Assembly: GCA_003427395.1 (NCBI GenBank)
Contig: BFEA01000106.1
Location: forward strand, 752,657 to 816,656
Source of the DNA: Chara braunii
Taxonomy: Eukaryota; Streptophyta; Charophyceae; Charales; Characeae
DNA length: 64,000 nt
Direction of reading: 5' to 3'
The first letter of the stretch is position 1. Each line of letters begins with the position of its first letter. The notes below the pieces were generated by a model, which had not been told where the DNA came from, ran no database searches, and saw only the letters and a program-made list of their open reading frames with translations. Of the stretch, positions 23,611 through 35,049 are shown piece by piece. Position numbers and translations under genes: made by a program.

Positions 23611-23683
23611 AAGTGAGAAAACAATTAGACTTGCATGTGTTAAGCATATCGCTAGCGTTCATTCTGAGCCAGGATCAAACTCT
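23611..23683 (-). pseudogene. Mitochondrial small-subunit rRNA 5' end (NUMT fragment)
   Basis: The minus strand reads AGAGTTTGATCCTGGCTCAG (23683-23664), the near-universal start of bacterial-type 16S rRNA, then AATGAACGCTAGCGATATGC and TTAACACATGCAAGTC. The CTAGCxATATGCTTAACAC variant is like plant mitochondrial rrn18 and unlike the plastid gene (GGCGGCATGC). Only the first ~73 nt are present, so this is an inserted fragment, not a functional gene. Confidence 0.85.
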
Positions 23684-23707
23684 GTTTTTTTATTATGGCG
23701 TAATTTC

Positions 23708-23797
23708 TGGAATGTAGGATTTGAACCTACAACAATGAGTTTACCAGTTCCAGTCAATCCAATCTTAGTTAGTCAGCTAGTTGAATTACCAATTGAA
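23708..23797 (-). pseudogene. Organellar tRNA-like fragment (NUMT)
   Basis: Minus-strand GTAGGTTCAAATCCTAC forms a perfect T arm (5-bp stem, 7-nt loop) followed by ATTCCA. Upstream is AACTGGTAAACTC and then AT-rich sequence that I cannot fold into a full cloverleaf with certainty. It lies between the rRNA and tRNA-Pro fragments and is probably from the same mitochondrial piece. The amino-acid identity is unresolved. Confidence 0.5.
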
Positions 23798-23802
23798 CAT
23801 AA

Positions 23803-23826
23803 CAAGGTGTAGCGCAGTCTGGTAGC
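23803..23826 (+). pseudogene. Truncated mitochondrial tRNA-Pro 5' end
   Basis: GGTGTAGCGCAGTCTGGT matches the acceptor/D-arm start of plant mitochondrial tRNA-Pro(UGG). It stops after the D arm, exactly where the second direct repeat begins. It is part of the ~215-bp mitochondrial insertion. Confidence 0.65.
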
Positions 23827-24567
23827 AGGAAGACGGTTCTATCCTCTCCTCCCGCTAAACTTACTTACTTCTCAGTATGTGCCTTGCCCTCCTTTCCACT
23901 GCTTGCTTGTGGGGTCGAGAAGGCTGTGCAGCTCGTCTCTTGCAGGAGGTGGACGGCAGAGTCCGACGGGATATGACGGAAGATGAGAAGCGAATCTGTG
24001 TGTGGCTGGGAATGCGCACACATGCCATGCCATGCCATGTGTGTGGGACATAACAGTCGCCGAACAGGTATTGAAGAAGAATTGAAGGGAAAGAAAAGCA
24101 GGGAATCTCTGAGTTAGTGTCACGGAGTCTATCCTTGGAAAGAAAAATCATCACCCACGTTTTGCGACTGGCGTGGTTACCACGGGGCAGGGCTTTCGAT
24201 TCCTCAGTCGGCTCGTCAGATGGCCAATCCCGCTCACCATATCTTCCGCTCAATCCCTTCTGTGTACTTACCTCAAGTGTCAGCAGCCTTGCAGGGGCAT
24301 CTCCCTCCGGAATTGCTCGCAAACCCATGTTTTATTATTGTCTATAACATAAGTATGCACGGAACCTGCATGGAGAAAGCACCACGATCTCTCGCTGACC
24401 AACATGCACACGGCAACATGGGGATTGGCAGGCCGACTTCACCCTGTTGAAGATGCGGATCCAGTGCAGGGGGATCCTGTCTGTCAGATTCTGTAATGCC
24501 TTTGCAGGATGACGGCAGTACCGTAGTCGGGCTTTTTGATATGCAAGGGGAGATGCGAGTCATTGGC

Positions 24568-24740
24568 CTCTCTGTCCCAGATGTGCCCTGCTCTGAGTAT
24601 CCTCTTCTTGGCCCCACCTCGCAAGGGGGGTACATTTGATGATGAAAGCCACTCTTCACGCCTCCAGCATTGAATTAAAATGCCAACAATAATAGTTCTC
24701 TGTCCCAGATGTGCCCTGCTCTGAGTATCCTCTTCTCTGC
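24568..24740. repeat. 44-bp direct repeat separated by ~85 bp
   Basis: CTCTGTCCCAGATGTGCCCT followed by GCTCTGAGTATCCTCTTCT occurs at about 24569-24607 and 24697-24735. The interval between them has no recognisable identity. The arrangement resembles the repeats around the mitochondrial insertion 1 kb upstream. Confidence 0.75.
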
Positions 24741-26510
24741 CCTCGCTGGCCCGTGCACCAGCTCAAGTGACCACCCACTCGATCCTCTACTCTTATCGTA
24801 TTCTACGCAGTGTCACGCCGCCAATGTGCCATGCCGCTTCAAATGTACCTTGCTGGAGCCGTTCTCTACTTCGGCCAGGCTAAGTACCTCGTCACTCTTC
24901 ATTTGTCCATGGTGCTCCTCCTCCCCCAAGATCTATCCCTCTAGCGCCACATTCTTGTCTTTCTCACTCCCCAACCTGTGGATATGGCCCCGGTCTTCTT
25001 CCTTGACCGTGGCTGCCGCTGGTCTGATACTATATGCTGCCCTTCCGTGGCTAGAACAGCCTGGTGACATCCTTGTCTCGTAGCCCAGCTATGGCTGCCC
25101 CTCTCACAGCCAGCTACTGCCACTCCTCCCGCTAATGCAGCGGCTTACACTGACCGCCCAGCAGCCTGTCGGCCTAACCTCTTGCGACGAAGGCTCCTTT
25201 TACCTGCTCGGGGATTCCCTTAAATACTCCGAACGGCCTTCTATTCGGCCGGTAGGTGCCGGTGAGCAGTGCAGCTGGCGGTTTAAAGCGGAGGGAGATC
25301 TGTCTGGGTGTTCGGAAAAGCTTGGCACACAGTGCAGCGCCTCCAGGCCCAGGTGCACTGGTGGTTTTAGGCGGAGGGACAGAAAGGGGAAATGTCCCAG
25401 CCAAGTGGCCGAACCGTACAGGCAACTGTTAGTAAACAGTATCATGTCTGCATTCTGATGGAATCACATGGAGAGTGTAAGGGTCTTACCCCCATTGCGA
25501 GAAAAAAAGGGGTGCAGGTCGTCGAGGGAGATCATGTCTGAATTCTAACTGAATCAGATGGAGAAAGCAATGTTTGGGCCCTTGCTCCCTTCATGAAAGG
25601 AAAAGGGGGATTGGGGGAGGGAGGGAGGTGAGAAATTGAGGAAAGGAAGAAAAGATGAATAGCAAGCACTTGAAACCGAAAACCGCCATGCATGGTCTCT
25701 TTTGAGCAGTGGCCCCACTGACAGTGGGATAGGATAGACCGAGAGTTGTTCAATAGTCTAGGGCGCATCAAAAGCCGCTTGACAAAAAGCCTTTTCTCCA
25801 GTCAGCCAGTGGATCGATCGGATGCATCCAATGGCAGATCATTTTTTTACCTGATTTTTTGTTACTCTTCCAGCTCTCATAGTGTCAGAATATGAGCAGA
25901 GACTGCTGATGTTCATAAGGGGGAGGGGACCGGAGGGGAGGCACAGTGACTGGCCCATCGAAGAAGCTCGGTCCTGATGCTACCGGCTGACCCCTGGCCG
26001 GTATCGCCCACCTGCTGTAGCAGGTATCGCACCTGTTGGTGGGTGCAGCTCCCTCATGTTCCCTCGTTGGAGGCTTGAGCACGGATGTGGCTGCTACGGG
26101 GTTCCCCGTAATACTATAATGACAATAAAAAAGGCCTGAAAGGCCGTCCTGTCCAGATTTGACAGGTAAGTGAATTGGTTGGGCTTAAAGAATTAGCCTT
26201 TTAAAAACAAGAAAAAAAAAAAGAATATGGTATTTTTTACCTATTTATGCAATTCTTTTTAATATGGTATTTTTGAAAATTTTTAACCTATTTATGCAAT
26301 TCTTTTTAGTACGCCAGGAGTTCAACTTCAAAACAAAGAGAGGAAGATGTGAGGATTGCCAGGGTTGCGTCTTGAGATCTTTAGAGGAGAAGCGGAGTAA
26401 AATGAAAGAAGGTGGGCGGTGGGATTCTGAACCCATGCCCAATGATAATAGGTAGACGGTCACCGTTCCTCTTAGGGCGTCTGATTCCTGAGATGAGGAG
26501 TGCCAGTTAT
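24741..26510. other. Intergenic DNA without recognisable genes
   Basis: GC-richer DNA with several overlapping medium-size frames on both strands, none with a known motif. A short direct repeat (ATCATGTCTGxATTCT ... GAATCAxATGGAGA) lies at about 25441-25475 and 25530-25564. Confidence 0.35.
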
Positions 26511-26539
26511 CTGTTGTGATGGCGGTCCAGCATGTTCCG

Positions 26540-27175
26540 TGTACTCTGTTGAGGAGCCGACCAGGGATGAGTAAGGCAAGGACCCCACAGGACCGCGGAA
26601 AGGAAAAACTTCGCCGCAAAACTGTTTCCAGGACCCCACTGCCTGCCGCAAATGTCCTGGAAAAGATGAAATTTCTTCGGCAAACCCTTTTCCAGGACCC
26701 CACAGACCGTAGAGTGCGGCTTGGAAAAATATCGTTTTGTGTTTTCACATAGTCCCCGGCCTTGAAAAGTCTCACGGGAGGATTCCTCCCCGCAATTTTG
26801 TGCCAACTCTAGAGGGTAGCATGGAGGGCATGTCGTTCCTGGAAAAGTCTCGCACGGGAGGCAGCAGCCAATAGAGATGAAGAGTGCCACCAAAAAAGAA
26901 AAGAAAAAAGAACAAAACAAATGAGTGCCAACGGAAACAGGCAACGATTGGCTCCACTGATTTCCAAAGGGTTTAAATTTCTAAAATACGCATTTGGTCC
27001 TCTGCGATGGGGTCCCGGAAAAAATACTTCTTGACTTTCCAAAATGACTTGCCTTGGCTCAACTGATTTTCGAAGGGTTTAAATTTCCGAAATGTGCATT
27101 TGGCTCTCTTGCAATGGGGTCCCGGAAAAAGTACTTACTTTCCGACTTTCCAAAATGACTTGCCCTCTTTTCGTG
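26540..27175. repeat. Two short-period tandem repeat blocks
   Basis: Block one (about 26580-26735) has three GGACCCCAC-led units of about 55-65 bp, each with a TTTTCCAGG or similar end. Block two has two units of about 107 bp (about 26949-27060 and 27056-27170) sharing GGGTTTAAATTTC, ATGGGGTCCCGGAAAAA and GACTTTCCAAAATGACTTGC. Both occur in the non-coding interval. Confidence 0.7.
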
Positions 27176-27179
27176 GCCA

Positions 27180-29595
27180 AACGTCTTTTCCATCCGCACT
27201 GCAGTGGGTGGGGTCCTTGCCTAAGACTGACGGGAAACTTGCAGGGACTGCCTGGTTGAGTGTGCAATCATGCAGGCGGGCCCCACAGTGCATGGAGTTG
27301 AGAGCGCTGCACCAATGTGCAACAAAGGGAGGCGAGAGTTACTTTGAAAATTTGCACAACAAAGAGAGGGGAGTTACCCAGAAAAAAATGTGCTTCACCT
27401 TGAGATGAGAGTTGGGGGGTGTGCGGACGTGGTTGATGGTAGAAGATTTGTGCGATACGGAGAAAGGAATTGTGTGGGGAGTCGTTTGTGAGATCTTGAG
27501 AGAAAGTATTTGAAAGGAGTATTTGTCTTCTGCATACGCGTACGGACGGAGAGGGGATCTTTTTTCCCCCCTCTTTTTTGTTTCCTACCCAAATTCCGCG
27601 TGGGATTTCAAGATCACACCAGGCAAAAGTCGTTTGTACTGCAATTCTACGTAATATTTCTGTTTTGGGGGCTGCGTACTTTCTGCGGTGCTCTCCATGG
27701 AAGCAAGCCAGGTGTACACAACTACATCCCGCCGGTCCGTCTCTTCATGATCCTCAGCCCACCAGTGAAATTACTAGTTAGACTTTAACGGATGTACAAC
27801 ATTGCTGCTGGATATCGACTGCAAGAGAGTGGAAGTGGTGGTTGTAATGTGCTCAACCACCTCTCACATGCTCTGGCGAGACATCAAGTGGCGGCGGCAA
27901 CGAAATGCTCAGACACACAGATATCTCTAGTCCTCAATCGGCGAGGCCACACTGGCAAAGACAGAACTGGAGCCCCACTATTTTCCGATTGACAAAGGTA
28001 CTAGTGGTTGAAACAAAATGAAAGAAAATCTGGGAACAACTTCACATGGCATACCCAATGGGATCTGCGAAGAGTCGAAGTCTCCATGTTCGGATCAAAT
28101 GAACTGTGGACGGCACCGACTATTCATGGGTTTCTGCAAGAGGTCGTCTCGTGCAAAGACTGCAGGCCGTAAACCAATGAAATGGCTCAGGTGGATGTTT
28201 GCCGACGCCGTGATTTGGATGAAGCCAATCAAGTGGGTACTCGGCTACGGTGACGGAACTGACGGAACCAAAATTGCACCTCCCGAACTCCTTTATGGCA
28301 CCAAATCATCAACAAATCCGTCCCCGCTGCACCTCTCGGACTCTGCCGTTACAGGAGCAGCACGTGCATAGGATAACATGGAACCAGCCCCCCTCTCGTA
28401 GGCAGCATCCTGCGAGGATGACTCGGGGTGACAAAGGTGCCTCATCCCCGTCTTACCACTGTTGCATCCCCCCCCTCCCTCCACCTGGACTCACCCCATC
28501 CATCCGTCTTCCCGTTCCCCCACCTTGCCCCGCTCCCCCCCTTGCCCCGCCCCCCTCCGCCCATCCAAGTGCCCCCTCCAGCGCACCCTCAATTTCATTG
28601 GGCCTAGAAACTTGTGGGTGCAGACTGCACATACGAAGCATTGTTGTCGATGGTCCGGCTACAGTCCCTGGGCCAAAGTAAGATGCCATTTGGGTATGGC
28701 CGAGAGATTTCACTCCTAGATGCTTGTATGCATTCAGGAAATGCACCTTACACCCTCCTCTCCCATAAAGCGAGAGAAAAGAGGATATGACCCCACCCCT
28801 TGTTCTCTGCCTGCCCTGGTGAAAATGCCCGTGTCCATGGGGGTTGCAATCTCTTATTCCCCAGCTGGGTATACTCAAAACCACCAGTACTTCGTCCAGC
28901 TATCGAGTCCGAGCCTCGGCCAACTGGTAGGCCGATCCGTGCCGAGGCTCAGACTACCGGGTGTCCGCCTATTCAATTCCCGGACCTACTCCCGAAAGAG
29001 GGGGGAAAAAAAAAAACACGTTGCTCTTCTCAAAAGGGAAAATGAAAAAAGATGGAAAAAAGTTATGTCTCGGATTTTGGATTCAATGCGGGTTCTGCAT
29101 TGAATTATTCAACGTGCGTTGAATCCGTGTTGAAATGCCCGTCGGACGGGTGAAAATGGGGTCGGCAATGGGTTTTTTCCTGGGCTAAACATAATCCAAA
29201 AACAAAAACAAAAAAAATGTGGTTGTATGTCTTTTTGAGGACTACAACCTCATATTTTTATTTTTATTTTTTTATGTTTGAATCTGAGTGACGACGCCGC
29301 CCGGTCGGGCCTGCCCTGCCGGGCTGGGCCGAGCCGGTTGGACCCGGGGGGGCTGCCCGGGTAAACCGGGCAGGACAAAAAAACACCCAGAATTGTTTTT
29401 TTTTTTTTTTTTAAACCAGGGTCGTTCTGCGCTCGGCGAGAGGACCCCGAATCTGCAATAAAATTTTGGTTTTGGGGGGGGAAGGGGGGGGTTGGTCTGG
29501 GTGGGGGGTGCTGGCGTTGTAGGGCTGTGATGGGGCCCAGATGCGCTTTTTTTTTTTGTTTTTTTTTTGTTTGGTAAGGTGTGTGTGTGTATACA

Positions 29596-29630
<35 letters not shown>

Positions 29631-29845
29631 ACAGCTCCCCTTAACACGGCTCAGACGGCCCATGCAGGCTATCTGAAGGGTCCTCGCAGACATGTAGCGT
29701 AGACCCCCCTACCAAAATCGAGGCAGGCAGTGAATATGAAATAGAGCACGAGCTGGCCGAATATATAGTCAAGATTCGACTTCAGGTCTGTGTTTCAGCA
29801 GTTATGGGTTGCTCACGTAGCTAGGGCCTGCACGTGACTCTTAGG
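27180..29845. other. Intergenic DNA, several unsupported frames
   Basis: A 117-codon plus-strand frame at 28018-28371 has ordinary composition (WLRWMFADAVIWMKPIKW) but no recognised family. Other frames are shadows or Pro-rich from C runs near 28450-28560. A short A tract lies at about 29009-29019 and a (GA)n at about 29598-29626. Confidence 0.35.
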
Positions 29846-30185
29846 GCTTGGCTGCACTACTCACGAAATGTGCAAAATTAGAATGAATCTTCTGCAGAAC
29901 GTGGAATTATACGCCACCATATGTTTGTCTTTTGTGCACTTGGCGAGTAAAGGCCCTTAGGGCCACTGCACGTATTCCTAAGATAAGAAAACGAGAAAAG
30001 AAAAGAAAAGCGAAGAAACAGAGAAATGGTGACCCATAACCGACATGCAGGGACCTGAATTCGAATCCAGACTATATATTCTCTGTCCACCCTCACGGAG
30101 TACAAGTTTGAAGTGTGTCTCTGCATGACGTCGGGTCCTCTAGCTAATGTGCTCTAGGGATCCTTTCGAAAAGAGGCTGGACACA
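29846..30185. mobile_element. MITE/SINE-like dispersed element, copy A
   Basis: An imperfect inverted repeat is visible: GGCTGCACTACTCACGAAAT with GTGCAAAA near 29855-29877, against TTTTGTGCACTTGGCGAGTA with the adjacent GGCCCTTAGGGCC near 29929-29965. After it come an A/G-rich stretch, GAATTCGAATCCAGACTATA near 30057 (a B-box-like TTCGAATCC) and a tail with GCTAATGTGCTCTAGGGA. The same order of modules occurs at 31.4-31.85 kb, which is the evidence for a family. Confidence 0.5.
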
Positions 30186-30304
30186 ACGAGGACATTTTTG
30201 TTTTTCTATTTTTTAATGCGCCGCATCACTTGTGTGTGCGTGCATTTGCGCGCGGCACCCCGCGCATGAGCTCGCGGCACCCCGCGCATGAGCTGCAAGT
30301 ATGA

Positions 30305-30311
30305 TTCGAAC

Positions 30312-30366
<55 letters not shown>
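30305..30366. repeat. (CT)n(CA)n compound microsatellite
   Basis: About 24 bp of CT followed by about 36 bp of CA, flanked by a duplicated GCGCGGCACCCCGCGCATGA-like motif just upstream (30249-30293). Confidence 0.9.
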
Positions 30367-30369
<3 letters not shown>

Positions 30370-30552
30370 GGGGGCCCGAAATCCCCTGGCAGGTGAGTGC
30401 GCTGGGGGGGCCCGGCCCCCAACCGGGTGCCCTGCCCAGCCAGGCCGCCCGGGAAGATGTACAATAACATTTTTTTTTTGTTTTATTTTAACTTTGTGTA
30501 TTTAAAAAAAAAATAAAAACCATAAAAAACAAATAAAAAGAAGGAAAAAAAG

Positions 30553-30652
30553 ACGCACACGCACACAGACACACAGTCGGACACAACACACAAACACATA
30601 AACACAGACACACAACACACACAAATGCACACACACACACACACAACACACA

Positions 30653-30696
<44 letters not shown>

Positions 30697-30734
30697 TCAC
30701 ACAAACACACANACACACACACACACAACACACA

Positions 30735-30778
<44 letters not shown>

Positions 30779-30802
30779 TCACACAAACACACAAAAAACA
30801 CA
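30553..30802. repeat. Complex (CA)n-rich satellite with higher-order duplication
   Basis: CA dinucleotides are interrupted by AACACAC and ATTCACACAAACACACA. A segment of about 75-80 bp ending in AATTCACACAAACACACA is present twice (ends near 30711 and 30792). One unknown base is at 30711. Frames across it encode THTH or CVCV runs only. Confidence 0.85.
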
Positions 30803-31419
30803 CAACTGGGGGGGGGGCGGTGGGGGTTGGGGGATGGGGGATGTGGGGGCATGGGGGTTGGGGATGTGGGGGCAGATTTCTCAGGGTTTGGCTGCAGTAT
30901 TCACCAAATGTGCATGACGGGGTCTACGCATGCATGGCTTAGCTCTAGGGTAGGGTAGGGATATAATTTGCTCTGGCCAGTCTGAGTTCCGCCTAGCCTT
31001 GGGTAAGCTAGGGGAAGGACGGTAGGATGTGTTCGCGGGCGCTGGCCTGCCTTGCTTAGGTCATACTGCTGGGTAGAGTCTCTGAATTGGGCCTGTAGAA
31101 GGTTGCATGAGCCTGGCGTCCGAAGTTCCCCTACGGCAAGTTTTGTTCGCTTCCGCTTCCATTACTGCTGTCTGGTCCAAGTTGCCCTCAATACTGGTAG
31201 GGTGATGGTCCTGAGTGCTGGTCACACTGAGGTAGGATAGTAGGGACAGGGGGTGCGCTGGGAGTATTAACGTGGGGATAGTAGGGACAGGGGGTAGGTG
31301 GCCTGTCTTGTCAGGACAACCATCGGCTGATGCTACCAGCAATCACTGCGGGTCTGGTCCTTGGCCTCTACAATACCCGTGGGCTTAAAAAAAAAAAAAA
31401 AAAAAAAGATAAAAAAAAA

Positions 31420-31845
31420 GAGGATATTCTGCTAGACGTGGAATGATACGCTGCCATATGTTGTGTCTTTTGTGCATGTGGTGAGTAGAGGTGCTTAGGG
31501 CCACTGCAAATGTGCAGACTTAAAATGAATCTTCTGCTAGAAAGTGGAAGTCTACGCTGCCATATGTTTTGTTTTTTGTGCAGGTGGTGAGTAGAGGCCC
31601 TTAGGGCCACTGCATGTATTCCTAACAAAAGAAAAACGAGAGAAAACAAAAGAAAAATGAGAAAAGAAAAGAAAAACGAGAAAACAGAGAGTTAGTGACC
31701 CGTAACTGTGACCTGAAATTGAATCCAGACTATATATTCTCGCCCGAGACAGGCAGTCTACAAGTCTAATGTCCATCTCTGCTCCACGAGGGGGCCTTGC
31801 TAATCCGTAGGGGCCGTTCAGAAATGAGACTGGATGAATAGATTG
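31420..31845. mobile_element. MITE/SINE-like dispersed element, copies B and C in tandem
   Basis: Two tandem units share TTCTGCTAGA, GTGGAA, CGCTGCCATATGTT, TTTGTGCA and GTGGTGAGTAGAGGCCCTTA with GGGCCACTGCA (31425-31510 and 31530-31612). The second continues through an AAAGAAAAACGAGA-rich stretch into ATCCAGACTATATATTCTCG near 31724 and a tail matching copy A. Poly(A) tracts lie just upstream (31387-31407) and downstream (31858-31875). Confidence 0.55.
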
Positions 31846-32244
31846 GAGCATTTGTCAAAAAAAAAAAAAAAAAAAGGACATGCACCCACATGCACACGTG
31901 CTCACAGTGTTGGGGTGTGGGGTGGCCCCTCCTTTTTTCCCTCTTGCAGTTTGATAATCGGGAGGGAGGGGAATGTTTGGCCACCCCACCCTGCTAGTAG
32001 GTGTCAATTTTTTCTTTCCCCCCCCTGTTTTTAGTGTTTGGGCGCGTAGGGCCACGTGTTCGAGGCCCAACGCGCCCATCCTGGTTTTTCGAATTCAACG
32101 GGAGACCCCCGTTTTTCCATTAAACGGGATTCAGAGGGGCCCCTGGGGCGATTCAACGGGGTTCAATGGAATTTAACAGCCCCCGTTGCCTGTTGTTCGG
32201 ACACACAGGTAAAAATGACGGAGTTGCTTTTTGTTCCCGCACGG

Positions 32245-32380
32245 ATAGAGAGAGAGAGAGAGAGAGAGAACTGAAAACAGGGAATGCATTCATTCCTGTT
32301 TCCCATTTTGGAAACACATGCACTGAAAACAGGGAATGCATTCATTCCTGTTTTCCATTTTGGAAACACATGGACTTGCA

Positions 32381-32427
<47 letters not shown>

Positions 32428-32484
32428 ACTGAAGAAAGGGAATGCATTCATTCCTGTTTTCCACTTCGGAAACACGTGGACGTG

Positions 32485-32550
<66 letters not shown>

Positions 32551-32552
32551 GG
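32245..32552. repeat. Three tandem palindromic modules with (GT)n(GA)n spacers
   Basis: GGGAATGCATTCATTCCTGT (a near-palindrome) followed by TTCCATTTTGGAAACAC occurs three times (about 32280, 32333, 32438). Copies two and three are each followed by a TGCATG, a GT run and a GA run. The array ends about 90 bp before the left end of the Harbinger element. Confidence 0.8.
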
Positions 32553-33142
32553 CGTCCTGCGCAGAGGGCCGTGGCAAACTTGCTCCCTCTCTCTGTCTCT
32601 GTGTCTCTCTGTCTCTTGGAGTTTCCCAATTGCGAAACGGGAATAAGGGGCTCGTTAGACACTCCTCGGTCGCGTAAATTCCCCGAGGAAATATTCGTTC
32701 GACCTATCCTCGGGGAAAGAAAACGAAAAAAAAAGTGAAAAGATTTTCTCGCGCTGTCCTTGGGGAATCCTCGGGCCAGAACCATTTTGTGGTTTCCCCC
32801 AAGGTACCTCCTAAGGTCCCTTGGAGGTGAAGGATCCGCGATAAACGAAAGGACGAGGGCACCCTTTGTCGGCAAGAAATTTTGGTCGGCTGGTCCATTG
32901 GAGTTCCTAACGGGCGGCGCACAGGCATAATCGTCTTCAACGTTTGGCCTCCGGGAACTGTACCCCAACGGCAATCGTTGGTGGCCTGCCGACTCCCGCG
33001 CACGTCGTCCACAACCGTTCTCCCTTGCAGTGCGTGGCGCCAAACCGAAAGCAGCCCAACGAACGAAAAATTCGAATATTTGAGGCTGACGGACTTTCTA
33101 TTCCCAGCTATATGACGCCAGTCGAACTGTACAGTCTGCCGT

Positions 33143-33541
33143 TTGCTGCCCTCTTCTCGTCGTTGTTTCCTGTCGTCGTGTCGTCGTCGTTTGCTACAGT
33201 CGTACCGGCGTCATGTGGTTATTGCCCTTCCCCACGTGTCGTTAATGGCCGACGTCTTTCGGAGACTACCGCTGTTGTTCCTGGTGTCGGTCACACTTGT
33301 CCTTGTCGTTGTCTTCCACGTGTGCATTCTCGGTAGGCTGCGTGGACGCACGCTCAAGAGGCGTTCCTCGATGAAGGGCGTCATCATAGAAGGGCAGCAG
33401 GCGAAGAACAGGACTCCAGTGGACCAAGTCGCAAGCCACGGGGTGCGCAGTCCCGACATGCTCTGCAGTGCCACGGTACGATCCGTCTGGATACGCACAC
33501 TTGCCACCACACGAACAACCCCTGCCAGTCATGTCAGATGA
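33143..33541 (+). CDS. Uncertain open frame inside the Harbinger element
   Basis: A 132-codon frame on the strand opposite the transposase, between its 3' end and the left terminal repeat. It has a hydrophobic stretch (LLFLVSVTLVLVVVFHVCIL), then a basic region (RLRGRTLKRRSSMKG). It could be a second element gene or a chance frame; it does not resemble the expected Myb-like partner. Confidence 0.2.
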   Translation: MLPSSRRCFLSSCRRRLLQSYRRHVVIALPHVSLMADVFRRLPLLFLVSVTLVLVVVFHVCILGRLRGRTLKRRSSMKGVIIEGQQAKNRTPVDQVASHGVRSPDMLCSATVRSVWIRTLATTRTTPASHVR

Positions 33542-33796
33542 GGAGGAGGAGGAAGCACGGTCACGTACCGTGGCATTGGGAAGCGGCTGCGGCGATCAAC
33601 TACCAAAAAAATAGCAACCCGTGATACTCGTCAAGGTTGTGGCGTCCCATGATGTGGACACGTCATGAATGTCCGGTGCGAAGAGGCAACACACCACCCA
33701 CATGCTGATGTGGAAAACGACACGCGCGACTATGTGTCACGACGAACACCTCTCTCTCTCTCTATTGTCCAGCATCGTCAGAGGCCACCCATCCTC

Positions 33797-35049
33797 TCAT
33801 AGAATTAGCGCATCTCCCCCCTTCGAGCTCTCCATGCATACCGGTCTCAAGGTACGTTGGATTCCAAGATCCACATGACGGCGCACTCCGTTCACATCCA
33901 CCTCCCACAACAGATTGTCATCAAACAGGATGGCGGTGTCGATGAGCAGGTTGTGGAGAATGCACACAGCCACAACCTGCTGCGGCAACGTCTCTATGTT
34001 CGTCTTGTGCGACCGTAGGAGCAGCCTTCACATCCCCGTCAGTCTGCCGAAAGCCCTCTCAACTGCCCCCCTCGCGGTCTTCTGCTTATTGCCGCTCGCG
34101 GTCTTCTGCTTATTGTCGAACCACGTCTCTGACGGGTGATGAGTAGTGCTGACGTAGGGAACGATTATCCATTCCGGCGGTGGGTAACCATTGTCGCCCG
34201 GCAGGTAGCCGTTCGTTTGGATGCCGAATGGCAGCATCACAGGTGGTCCCGTGAAAAGTTCGTTAGCCTCTGCACGCGCCCATAGACTAGATAGGTGAAT
34301 GACCCTGACGTCGTGGCAGCTCCCAAGATAGCCGACGAAGACGTCCAGCACACACGCAAGTCCAGATCAACGACGACTTGCGCGATGATCGAGAAACGTC
34401 GTTTCCGATCTTAGTAGTCCTCGCCAGGGGCGTTCGCCAGCTTGTCGATGTACGTATGAGTGCAGTCGATGCAGCCATAACAGTTGGGGAGCCTCTTGCC
34501 AGCGAAAGCACGGAGGACGACCGACTTGCGCACCCCCGCCGGCCATGATATCTTGTCACGGTAGACCGACATCAACGCCGTAGTGACGTTTCTCACCGCC
34601 ACCAAACCTGACGCTCTGCCGATGCCGAAGATACACCTGCTGCTCTCGTACGTTTCCCCCGACGCCCACCTGTACAGCACATACACGACGATCTGATCTG
34701 GCTGCAGCGGCTCCGTGTAGAATGTCACACAGCGCTGCAACAATGGCGAGAAAGCTTCCGCAATCTCTCGGAAGACACGTGGCGACATGCGCAGCTTGTC
34801 CCGAAAGTAGTCCTCCGTCGCGTCGTCGCATTGCCGCAGATCCTCCCACGGCCCCCCCGTCCTCCTTTTCATCCACCATCTCGGCGTTGCTCCGGGAAGA
34901 GCTCCGCAACCTAAGGTGCAGCACACATGAACGACGATATCGCAGATGGCGGCGGTGTCCAACCCAGGGCCTTCCAGTGCAGTGCACTGCGTGACCTTCC
35001 TCCTCCTCGTGCGGAGCTGCGCTTTCATGTTCCCCGCCGTCCTCTCCAT
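33797..35049 (-). pseudogene. PIF/Harbinger DDE transposase (broken)
   Basis: The minus-strand product from ATG at 35049 runs 212 codons to TAA (34411-34413). It holds an N-terminal region, then FRDKLRMSPRVFREIAEAFS, a helix-rich part with VLYRWASGETY and the first catalytic Asp in GCIDCTHTYI. Past the stop come DRKRRFSIIAQVVVDLDLR, a 2-bp GT slippage near 34350, then VFVGYLGSCHDVRV with the second Asp, RGAVERAFGRL with the catalytic Glu, a TGA at 34028-34030 where Trp is expected (GM-stop-RLLLRSHKTN), and a tail to 33797. A 24-bp duplication (NKQKTASG/NKQKTARG) lies at about 34075-34114. The enzyme would cut and paste the element by its terminal repeats. All three catalytic residues survive, but four lesions abolish the frame. 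Confidence 0.8.

Larger units (their letters stand above)
23440..23891. repeat. ~65-90-bp direct repeats, two of them flanking a mitochondrial insertion
   Basis: The segment GCAGGAAGACGGTTCTATCC through AGTATGTGCCTTGCCCTC occurs at 23548-23610 and again at 23825-23891, differing only by one base and a 4-bp CTTA insertion. A more diverged relative lies at about 23459-23510. The two near-identical copies directly bracket the organelle-derived segment between them. Confidence 0.85.
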
